A DNA stretch of 5,726 nucleotides from Mobilitalea sp. (lineage in GTDB: Bacteria > Bacillota_A > Clostridia > Lachnospirales > Lachnospiraceae): NCBI GenBank assembly GCA_029974875.1, contig JARKQP010000063.1, positions 1 through 5,726 on the forward strand, given 5' to 3'. Positions 1-5,106 of the stretch are shown here, in pieces. A program made the position numbers and the translations under genes. Position 1 is the first letter of the stretch; each line of letters starts with the position of its first letter. A model generated the notes under the pieces. It was given only the letters and a program-made list of their open reading frames with translations, did no database searches and was not told the DNA's origin.

Positions 1-70
1 AGGAGCGGAAATTAGTGGGGGAAGCGGGCTGACGGCAGGGAGGCCAGCTCATGTCCGGATCCAACGGTAA
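1..70 (+). CDS. Possible C-terminal tail of an upstream gene (partial)
   Basis: The frame starting at base 2 stays open from the window edge to a TAA at 68-70 and would encode about 22 residues ending in AHVRIQR. The other two plus frames stop earlier, at 13-15 and 30-32. The stop lies 19 nt before a strong intrinsic terminator, which is where a gene end is expected. The stretch is also more GC-rich than the DNA that follows. The piece is too short to assign a family or to prove that it is coding. Confidence 0.35.
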   Translation, partial: GAEISGGSGLTAGRPAHVRIQR

Positions 71-89
71 TAGAAGTATATGATATTGC

Positions 90-125
90 AAGCGTGCTAT
101 TAGAGAATAATAGTGCGCTTTTTTT
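90..125 (+). terminator. Rho-independent terminator
   Basis: Bases 90-102 pair with 108-120 in a 13-bp stem that includes two adjacent G-U wobbles, closed by a 5-nt GAGAA loop. A run of seven T (119-125) follows. This is the classic stem plus U-tract form. It would end transcription of whatever gene enters from the left edge and isolate the operon that starts downstream. Confidence 0.8.
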
Positions 126-126
126 G

Positions 127-217
127 ACTATTAAGCACTATTGAGTTTTTAACGGTCCATTACGGTCCATACTATTGAGCCATACTATTAAGTTATTATT
201 AAGCCATACTATTAAGC
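127..217. repeat. Degenerate direct-repeat array, consensus ACTATTRAGY
   Basis: Six related units are visible: ACTATTAAGC (127-136), ACTATTGAGT (137-146), ACTATTGAGC (171-180), ACTATTAAGT (184-193), a shortened TTATTAAGC (196-204) and ACTATTAAGC (208-217). Several later copies are preceded by CAT. A second small tandem repeat, ACGGTCCAT, lies inside the array at 152-160 and 162-170. There is no unique spacer pattern of CRISPR type. The array lies between the terminator and the promoter at 276-304. It could be a cluster of protein-binding sites or simple slippage-derived DNA; the sequence does not decide between them. Confidence 0.6.
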
Positions 218-275
218 ATACTCCGACTCCTTATCATAGAACAACAATTAATTATCGAAAAACAATAAAAAATTA

Positions 276-304
276 TTGACAATCGGATGTATAAATGCTA
301 TATT
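276..304 (+). promoter_or_regulatory. Sigma-A promoter of the DUF2975-HTH-DUF4173 operon
   Basis: A perfect -35 TTGACA (276-281) is separated by 17 bp from a -10 TATATT (299-304), with an extended -10 TG at 296-297. The predicted start is near 310-312, giving a leader of about 235 nt before the first large gene at 548. A perfect 7+1+7 palindrome, TATTATT-C-AATAATA (301-315), overlaps the -10 and the start point and is a candidate operator. No comparably good promoter is seen closer to 548. Confidence 0.75.
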
Positions 305-547
305 ATTCAATAATAATGAAGGGATAGCTATGGATAGCTATGGAAAGGAGTGTGAAAAAGGGCTATCGAAAAGGTAGTTGTGTGAATGGCAGCTAGAAAA
401 AAGACTATCGAAAAGGTAGCGGCGGGAATGATAGCTATGAAAAAGGGGTGATACCGCATTCCGGTGAGGAACAGGTAGGGTAAGGAAGATATAGGATACA
501 TTTAATTTTGATGAAATGAAAAAAGCTAAGCATGCAGGAGGTCGTGG
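305..547 (+). other. Long repeat-containing 5' leader without a large gene
   Basis: This 243-bp stretch between the promoter and the DUF2975 start is purine-rich. It contains three copies of the palindrome ATAGCTAT (324-331, 334-341, 431-438) and a 42-bp duplication (363-446). It also has very short overlapping frames: 330-377 (15 codons, preceded by GAAGGG at 318-323), 340-396 (18 codons) and 386-451 (21 codons, rich in Lys and Ala). None is long enough to call as a gene. I recognise no known riboswitch class. Bases 452-530 show nothing further. Confidence 0.5.
363..446 (+). repeat. 42-bp imperfect tandem duplication in the leader
   Basis: The 15-mer CTATCGAAAAGGTAG occurs at 363-377 and again at 405-419. 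GAATG recurs at 384-388 and 426-430, and AGCTA at 391-395 and 433-437, all at an offset of exactly 42 bp. The two units therefore run 363-404 and 405-446 with scattered substitutions. The 42-bp period is a multiple of three, but the frames across it are broken by stops, so it is not clearly coding. Confidence 0.7.
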
Positions 548-1000
548 ATGAGCAAGGATCCATTTGTGAAATTTACAAAGCTGATATTAGATTTTATGTT
601 TTATTGTGGGATTATAGTCTGTGCGACAGTCCCAATTAGCTTCCACTATGTGGGAAAGTATGTCTATAAAATTTTTGAAAGGTTTTATTTGCCCTTCTGT
701 ATTATATTTATGATCGCAGGAGTATTTGCACTTGTCATTTTGTGGGAGCTCCGGAGGATGTTCCGGACGGTCCTAAGTGGGGATCCCTTTGTAAAAGAGA
801 ATGTTATTTCCTTAAAAAGAATGGGAGTATGTGCCTTTATTATCGCTGTCTGTATGGCCACCAGGCTATTCTTAGTCATAACGCCGGCAGCACTTGTTTT
901 AATTGTAGTCTTTATTATTGCAGGGCTTTTTTCCCTTGTATTATCGATGGTATTTGATCAGGCCGTAACCTATAAACAAGAGAATGATTTGACCATTTAA
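548..1000 (+). CDS. DUF2975 family four-helix membrane protein (YoaS-like)
   Basis: This 150-residue protein has four predicted membrane helices at about residues 11-31, 47-67, 90-108 and 111-137. The loop between helices 2 and 3 carries the family-like sequence LSGDPFVKENVISLKRMG (76-93). The C-terminus ends QAVTYKQENDLTI, a pattern I associate with DUF2975 proteins such as B. subtilis YoaS. The start is well supported: AGGAGGT (536-542) lies 5 nt before the ATG. The stop overlaps the ribosome binding site of the HTH gene 12 nt downstream. That pairing is typical for this family (compare yoaS/yozG) and suggests the membrane protein and regulator work together. Its molecular function is unknown; a role in signalling to or holding the HTH protein is inference only. 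Confidence 0.85.
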   Translation: MSKDPFVKFTKLILDFMFYCGIIVCATVPISFHYVGKYVYKIFERFYLPFCIIFMIAGVFALVILWELRRMFRTVLSGDPFVKENVISLKRMGVCAFIIAVCMATRLFLVITPAALVLIVVFIIAGLFSLVLSMVFDQAVTYKQENDLTI

Positions 1001-1012
1001 GGAGGTACCGCT

Positions 1013-1231
1013 ATGATCGAAGTGAATTTAGATGTTGTTATGGCACAAAGGAAAATAGGATTAACAGAATTAGCGGAGCAAGTGGATATCACGATGGCGA
1101 ATCTCTCTATCTTAAAAAATAATAAGGCAAAAGCGGTCCGTTTTAGTACCCTGGAAGCAATCTGCAAGGCGCTGAACTGCCAGCCGGGTGATCTATTAAA
1201 ATATGTGGATGAAGAAAAGCCAGCCGGTTAA
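1013..1231 (+). CDS. Small Cro/CI-type HTH regulator (YozG-like)
   Basis: This 72-residue protein consists almost entirely of one DNA-binding domain. The helix-turn-helix spans about residues 17-38 (LTELAEQVDITMANLSILKN). It continues into the conserved FSTLEAICKALNCQPGDLLKY segment (44-64) that is characteristic of the YozG/Cro-CI group. There is no ligand or dimerisation domain. AAGGAGGT (999-1006) overlaps the stop of the DUF2975 gene and lies 6 nt before the ATG, so the two genes are co-transcribed and probably translationally coupled. The likely role is a transcription regulator, possibly of its own operon; the candidate operators near 301-341 are inference. Confidence 0.88.
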   Translation: MIEVNLDVVMAQRKIGLTELAEQVDITMANLSILKNNKAKAVRFSTLEAICKALNCQPGDLLKYVDEEKPAG

Positions 1232-1302
1232 CCTTAGGTGGGCCATTGTATCGTTATGGACATTTAGGAAAAGAGAAGGGCTGTTAGATTTAGAACTAAT
1301 TC

Positions 1303-1333
1303 TTAGGAGGGAAAGCTCCTAAAAAAGGAGGTT
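1303..1333 (+). promoter_or_regulatory. Alternative hairpins around the DUF4173 ribosome binding site
   Basis: TTAGGAG (1303-1309) pairs with CTCCTAA (1316-1322) across a 6-nt loop, leaving the ribosome binding site AAGGAGGT free. The same CTCCT (1316-1320) can instead pair with AGGAG (1326-1330) inside that site, with a 5-nt loop, and hide it. The two structures exclude each other. The upstream arm also resembles a Shine-Dalgarno sequence (GGAGG, 1306-1310). This could tune translation of the third gene relative to the HTH gene; function is inferred. Confidence 0.4.
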
Positions 1334-1339
1334 TAAGAA

Positions 1340-2998
1340 ATGGAACAATTAAATAAGGATCTTCCTGAACAAGTACTCCAGGAAGAGAAAAAGCCAGCAG
1401 TTGAGGATTTCCTGAGGAAGGAAGAAGCCCCCCTGCTTATTAAAATGCGCCAAAAATTTGGAATCTTTGGTGGCATCAGTCTGGTCTTTGGACTGGTGTT
1501 TACCATGTTATTTTATGAGGTCTCCATTGGTCTTAATGTATTTGTATTTACTGTCATTATGGTAGGCCTGCTGTATCTTGTCACGGGTAAGCTGGCGGTT
1601 CCCAGGAAAAAAACAACCCTGTTATATTATGCGGGGGCAATACTGTTGGGGCTTTCCACGATGCTCACTTCAAGCGGGAATCTCCAATTTATTAATGTGA
1701 TCGGAATATTGCTGTTGCTGGACCTGTCCTTGCTCCATCAATTTTATGAGGATGGAAAATGGGATTTTACCAGGCATTTCATGAAAATGATCGGGCTGTT
1801 ATTTCTAAGCATTGCATCCCTTGGAAAGCCTTTTGTCCATGGGGCGGAGTTCATGAAGCAGGTTAAGGTGCTGAAAAATGATAAGGTACGCAATGTTTTC
1901 ATAGGCGTTGTTATCTCGGTGCCGTTGCTTTTGATTATTCTTGCATTATTATCCAGTGCGGATATATTATTTGGGGAGATGACAAAAAGCCTGTTCCAGG
2001 TCATTTTCTCAGGGGATGTTTTTGGCATATGCTTTATGCTGGTCTTTGGCATATTGGCCTGTTACTGCATCATCTGTGGGGCTGTTGCACGGGTGGGAAA
2101 GGAGGATTCTGTGCCGGGGAGGAAGGCGGATGCGTCCATTGCGGTTACCATTATGCTGATTCTGTGCTTTGTCTATGTGATTTTCTGCGGGATCCAGCTT
2201 ACTTATCTGTTCGCAAATGGTATCTTTGTGCTTCCTGAGGAGTTCACCTTTGCGGAATATGCCAGAAGGGGCTTTTTTGAACTGCTGGCGGTTGCCTCAA
2301 TCAATATTATCCTGATGCTGGCGGAAAAGGCGCTGTTTCGGGAAAGCAGGCTCATAAGCGTCCTGGTTACAATCATGTCACTCTGTACTTATATTATGAT
2401 TGGTTCTGCCACCTACCGGATGCTGCTGTATATTGGGGCTTATCATCTGACCTTTTTAAGGGTATTTGTATTGCTGTCCCTGTTCATTATCGCATTTGTG
2501 CTGGCCGGCGTTGTTATTACAGAGTTTAAAAAGGAATTTCCGCTGTTTCAGTACTGTGTGGTGGTAGTAACAGTAAGCTATCTGGTCTTCTCCTTTTCAA
2601 GGCCGGATTATTATATTGCGGAGTACTTACTTGACCATGCTGATACCCTCAGCTATTCAGATATGGGTTATTTGACAAGGGAGCTGTCCCTGGATGCGGC
2701 TCCGGCGGTTCTTCCGGTATTGTTGGATAATGAACGCTGGGTGGATGAGAAGATAGATGACGGGGAGCAGGAGGGGCATACCGGGGAATATAATAGAGAA
2801 GATGCCGGGGATTATGATAGAGAATATACCGGAAATTATGACGGAGATTACAGCTATATGGATTATGGATATAAAGAGTCGGCAAAAGTCATTAAGGAGG
2901 ACTATTACGCAAGAATCAGACGGGCAGCCTCAGGGCGGGAATTCAGGGACTTCAATTATTCCATATTCCGTTCAGGACAGTCCGTTACAATGAAATAA
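1340..2998 (+). CDS. DUF4173 family polytopic membrane protein
   Basis: This 552-residue protein has a charged cytoplasmic-looking N-terminus (1-36), about 11 or 12 hydrophobic helices between residues 41 and 419, and a hydrophilic tail. Family-type signatures are FAEYARRGFFELL (304-316), TYRMLLYIGAYHLTFLRV (358-375), RPDYYIAEYLLD (421-432) and a C-terminal EFRDFNYSIFRS (534-545). Together they support DUF4173 (the DUF4153-like group), whose biochemical role is not established. The ATG follows AAGGAGGT (1326-1333) by 6 nt. It lies 108 nt after the HTH gene with no convincing internal promoter, so it is probably the third gene of the operon. The oddity is an acidic, Tyr-rich tandem repeat at 481-512, inserted before the conserved end. 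No catalytic motif is visible. Confidence 0.85.
   Translation: MEQLNKDLPEQVLQEEKKPAVEDFLRKEEAPLLIKMRQKFGIFGGISLVFGLVFTMLFYEVSIGLNVFVFTVIMVGLLYLVTGKLAVPRKKTTLLYYAGAILLGLSTMLTSSGNLQFINVIGILLLLDLSLLHQFYEDGKWDFTRHFMKMIGLLFLSIASLGKPFVHGAEFMKQVKVLKNDKVRNVFIGVVISVPLLLIILALLSSADILFGEMTKSLFQVIFSGDVFGICFMLVFGILACYCIICGAVARVGKEDSVPGRKADASIAVTIMLILCFVYVIFCGIQLTYLFANGIFVLPEEFTFAEYARRGFFELLAVASINIILMLAEKALFRESRLISVLVTIMSLCTYIMIGSATYRMLLYIGAYHLTFLRVFVLLSLFIIAFVLAGVVITEFKKEFPLFQYCVVVVTVSYLVFSFSRPDYYIAEYLLDHADTLSYSDMGYLTRELSLDAAPAVLPVLLDNERWVDEKIDDGEQEGHTGEYNREDAGDYDREYTGNYDGDYSYMDYGYKESAKVIKEDYYARIRRAASGREFRDFNYSIFRSGQSVTMK
2780..2875 (+). repeat. 24-bp in-frame tandem repeat (8-residue acidic/Tyr units)
   Basis: Four consecutive 24-bp units (2780-2803, 2804-2827, 2828-2851, 2852-2875) encode TGEYNRED, AGDYDREY, TGNYDGDY and the diverged SYMDYGYK. 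The first three are clearly related at the DNA level (xCCGGrrAwTATrAyrGAGAwkAy). The repeat lies in the soluble tail of the DUF4173 protein at residues 481-512. Confidence 0.75.
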
Positions 2999-3027
2999 AC
3001 CGGTGCCAAAATGATCCATTCTGACTA

Positions 3028-3134
3028 GTGGCAGAGGGTGTAGCAAAATAGAAGGAATATACGGGATATTGCAGATGTCAGAGGTGATTCTGCAATATGG
3101 TATAGGCGTTTCTTATTTTAACACCCTCTGCTGT
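3028..3134. repeat. Rod-like palindromic element between convergent genes (MITE-like or bidirectional 3' structure)
   Basis: Four nested pairings fold nearly the whole element into one long hairpin. Perfect 11-bp arms GCAGAGGGTGT (3031-3041) pair with 3121-3131. AAAATA (3045-3050) pairs with 3114-3119, TATAC (3058-3062) with 3100-3104, and a perfect 10-bp stem forms between 3066-3075 and 3089-3098 with a 13-nt loop. G-U pairs extend the base slightly. On the plus strand it is followed by a weak T-rich stretch (TGTATTTTATGG), so it might also end transcription of the DUF4173 operon. A TA dinucleotide lies just outside each end (3026-3027, 3134-3135), compatible with but not proof of a mobile-element insertion. 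Confidence 0.6.
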
Positions 3135-3221
3135 ATTTTATGGAAATAGTGTAAAATGAAGATTATTTCACATCCGGCATCCCGTGACCTTGCGGCCAAA
3201 TGTCCGTTAGTATGAATTGAC

Positions 3222-3653
3222 CTACATTTCACGGTTGTATTTTGCAAGGTAATAAATAAAATAAAAAATAATTAAGAGGTAGCCAAATACCAGCAGAAGA
3301 ATTACGGCCATATCTACCCCCAGCAGGGCAAAGGCTAGCATTAAGGCACCGAAAACAAATAACATCAGGTCATAAGCCTTTGCCTTTGCATGATTGGCAA
3401 CGGCGATATTACGTTCATCTTTTTTTTCAATTTCCACTTGCTTGTGTATGTCTGGATTATGTTGGATTGCCTTTCGGTTAATGATACTACCCATGCCGTG
3501 ACCAAATATACCACAGCCGAGGCCAATGCTGACATAGGGTAGGGACTTAAAAATTTCCGATGAAGCTATTCCGCTTTTTACAAGATAAAGACCGGCAGCC
3601 AGAAGCGCAAATCCGACTAAGGTAAGCAGGTAGTCAAAAGCTTTTTGTTTCAT
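3222..3653 (-). CDS. Small four-helix membrane protein paired with an HTH regulator
   Basis: This 143-residue protein has predicted membrane helices at about 8-26, 38-58, 91-112 and 115-137. A central charged segment contains EIEKKDERNIAVANHAKAKAYD (74-95, key residues Asp79, Glu80, Arg81). The DER...A...KA pattern resembles that of small clostridial and archaeal membrane proteins of the DUF2178 type, but I cannot place the family with certainty. AGGAGG (plus-strand 3661-3666) is 7 nt upstream of the ATG. The ATG overlaps the stop of the HTH gene by 4 bp (ATGA), indicating translational coupling. It is most likely the co-regulated partner of that HTH protein; its substrate or signal is unknown. 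Confidence 0.8.
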   Translation of the reverse strand: MKQKAFDYLLTLVGFALLAAGLYLVKSGIASSEIFKSLPYVSIGLGCGIFGHGMGSIINRKAIQHNPDIHKQVEIEKKDERNIAVANHAKAKAYDLMLFVFGALMLAFALLGVDMAVILLLVFGYLLIIFYFIYYLAKYNREM

Positions 3654-3853
3654 ACAATATCCTCCTCATAGATAAAGATTTCCTCAATACTCATTCCGAA
3701 GTAACGGGCTATTTTAAATGCCAGGACAATGGAGGGGTTATATCTCCCATTTTCAAGGGAACCGATGGTCTGCCTTGATACCTCAAGAATAGCGGCCAAT
3801 TCCTCTTGCCGGATGCCACGCTGTTTTCGGAGCTCTTCTAAACGATTCTTCAC
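3650..3853 (-). CDS. XRE-family HTH transcriptional regulator
   Basis: This 67-residue single-domain protein has a canonical helix-turn-helix at about 15-36 (RQEELAAILEVSRQTIGSLE) followed by the conserved NGRYNPSIVLAFKIARYFGMSIEEIF (35-60). That is typical of short XRE regulators that accompany membrane proteins in Firmicutes. The start is GTG (3851-3853), preceded by AAAGGAG (3861-3867) at 7 nt. The TGA stop overlaps the ATG of the membrane gene. The promoter just upstream is flanked by a palindrome and an inverted copy of most of it, so the protein probably represses its own operon. This is inferred from layout and from the habits of the family. Confidence 0.9.
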   Translation of the reverse strand: MKNRLEELRKQRGIRQEELAAILEVSRQTIGSLENGRYNPSIVLAFKIARYFGMSIEEIFIYEEDIV

Positions 3854-3867
3854 AGATTGACTCCTTT

Positions 3868-3890
3868 CTATGGAAAGTTAGCTTTCCATA
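3868..3890. promoter_or_regulatory. Palindromic operator candidate between -10 and start of the HTH gene
   Basis: TATGGAAAG (3869-3877) and CTTTCCATA (3882-3890) form perfect 9-bp arms around a 4-bp spacer, TTAG. The site lies immediately downstream of the -10 of the minus-strand promoter and covers the predicted transcription start. It ends next to the ribosome binding site. A DNA-binding protein here would block initiation. Confidence 0.7.
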
Positions 3891-3895
3891 ACTGG

Positions 3896-3924
3896 ATCAT
3901 AACATGAAAAAGATGAAATGTCAA
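3896..3924 (-). promoter_or_regulatory. Near-consensus sigma-A promoter of the HTH/membrane-protein operon
   Basis: Read on the minus strand, TTGACA (plus 3919-3924) is separated by exactly 17 bp from TATGAT (plus 3896-3901). The predicted start falls near 3888-3890, inside the palindrome, giving a leader of about 35 nt. A promoter this strong combined with flanking operator-like sites suggests a normally repressed or autoregulated operon. Confidence 0.85.
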
Positions 3925-3939
3925 GCTAACTTTCCATAG
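3923..3939 (-). promoter_or_regulatory. Second operator copy overlapping the -35 box
   Basis: The reverse complement of 3923-3939 (CTATGGAAAGTTAGCTT) is identical over 17 bp to 3868-3884, so the two copies form an inverted pair about 55 bp apart. This copy overlaps the last two bases of the -35 box and keeps one complete half-site plus the spacer. It is probably a second binding site of the same regulator. Confidence 0.65.
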
Positions 3940-4048
3940 TTTTGAAATTGTATAATCTTGAAATAGTATAAAAATTATAAATGTTTTATAAAAAGTATCT
4001 ATTATTACCTTGTAATTCCAATTTTCAGGTTTTCTTTTCGTTAAACTG

Positions 4049-4057
4049 TGATATACT
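4049..4057 (+). promoter_or_regulatory. Probable extended -10 promoter of the glycosyltransferase genes
   Basis: TGATATACT (4049-4057) gives an extended -10 TGn plus TATACT. No good -35 is present at 16-18 bp upstream (only T-rich sequence near 4029-4035). The start point would be near 4064, about 32 nt before the chosen ATG at 4096. The surrounding 3940-4083 is very AT-rich, so chance matches are likely, and confidence is moderate. Confidence 0.45.
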
Positions 4058-4095
4058 GTTTTTATTATATATAAATCTGAATTATGAGGTGGATT

Positions 4096-5064
4096 ATGGA
4101 ACGAAGCAGCGAAGCATTAGAAGAAAAGAAGGGTGAAGCCTTGAGGAAGTATACAATCGATGTCATTATTCCAACCTATCATTCGGAGGAGAAATTTGAT
4201 AAGCTGATAAAAATGCTCTATGCCCAGACGGTCAAGCCGGACCGGGTGCTGGTTCTTCATTCAGTGGAGAAGGAGGGCGAGGAGCAAAGCTATCCGCAGA
4301 TCGAAGGTAGTAATATCACAGTAATACCGATTGAGAAAAAAAACTTTGACCATGGAGGTACCCGTAAATATGGAGCTTCCTTGTCGGAGGCTGATGTTCT
4401 CATGTTTATGACCCAGGATGCGGTACCCGTGGATGAATATCTGATAGAAAGGCTGCTGGAGCCCTATGCGGATCCGGAGGTTTCTGCAACCTATGCAAGA
4501 CAGCTGCCGGATGAGAAGGCAGATTTACTGGAACGTTATACGAGGCATTTTAATTATCCCAAATACAGCAGGGTAAAGTCGGAGGCGGATATGGGAGAGC
4601 TTGGCATCAAGACCTTCTTTTGCTCCGATGTATGTGCAACCTACCGCAGCTGCGTATTCCAGCAGCTTGGGGGCTTTGTGGACAGGACCATATTTAACGA
4701 GGACATGATTATGGCGGCGGCTATGATCCGGGCCGGCTATAAGGTGGCTTACGCCGCGGAAGCAAAGGTGGTCCATTCCCATAGATATAGCTATGTGCAG
4801 CAGTTCACAAGGAATTTTGACCTTGGAGTTTCCCATAGCCAGTATGCTGAGGTGTTCGGGGGCTTAAAATCAGAATCCGAGGGAATCAGGTTAGTAATGG
4901 GCAGTATTGACTACCTTATTAAAAAGAAGCAATTTTTAATGATACCGGATTTGATTATCAGCAGCGGATGCAAATTTCTGGGTTACCAGCTGGGGAAGCA
5001 CTATGAGCTTTTTCCCAGGGATTTTGTAAAAAGGTGCAGTATGAATAAATCCTATTGGGATTAG
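4096..5064 (+). CDS. GT2 glycosyltransferase, rhamnosyltransferase-like
   Basis: This 322-residue protein has a GT-A fold pattern. The N-terminal nucleotide-sugar strand is IDVIIPTYHS (21-30). The signature FDHGGTR (84-90) is typical of RfbF/rhamnosyltransferase-like GT2 enzymes. TQDA (106-109) stands at the DxD metal position, and NEDM (201-204) supplies the likely catalytic acidic pair, followed by AGYKVAYAAEAKVVHSH (213-229). No membrane helix is evident, so it should act at the inner face of the membrane on a lipid-linked acceptor. An in-frame ATG at 4084 would add four residues, but it has no ribosome binding site. AGGTGG (4087-4092) lies within that extension, just before 4096, so the later start is preferred. 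The exact sugar and linkage cannot be read from sequence. Confidence 0.88.
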   Translation: MERSSEALEEKKGEALRKYTIDVIIPTYHSEEKFDKLIKMLYAQTVKPDRVLVLHSVEKEGEEQSYPQIEGSNITVIPIEKKNFDHGGTRKYGASLSEADVLMFMTQDAVPVDEYLIERLLEPYADPEVSATYARQLPDEKADLLERYTRHFNYPKYSRVKSEADMGELGIKTFFCSDVCATYRSCVFQQLGGFVDRTIFNEDMIMAAAMIRAGYKVAYAAEAKVVHSHRYSYVQQFTRNFDLGVSHSQYAEVFGGLKSESEGIRLVMGSIDYLIKKKQFLMIPDLIISSGCKFLGYQLGKHYELFPRDFVKRCSMNKSYWD

Positions 5065-5106
5065 CGGGTATACTGATTGATAAACAGATAGGGAGATGAT
5101 TATGGC

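Noticed and set aside
127..217. Possible CRISPR array
   Set aside because: The repeats are about 10 bp and degenerate, adjacent or 3-24 bp apart, without uniform unique spacers or nearby cas genes.
2649..2885. Minus-strand frame of 78 codons rich in Pro, His and Tyr
   Set aside because: It lies fully inside the DUF4173 gene, mirrors its acidic/Tyr repeat on the opposite strand, and resembles no protein family.
3650..3853. Type II toxin-antitoxin pair with the overlapping downstream gene
   Set aside because: The partner is a four-helix membrane protein with no toxin motif, so a regulator/membrane-protein pair is a better description.
3940..4083. Additional promoters such as TTGAAA with TATAAT-like boxes near 3942-3973
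   Set aside because: Spacing between the boxes is wrong (3 or 20 bp), and AT-rich DNA gives many chance matches.
4084..4095. Upstream ATG start for the first glycosyltransferase
   Set aside because: No ribosome binding site precedes it, and the AGGTGG that serves the ATG at 4096 lies within the extra four codons.
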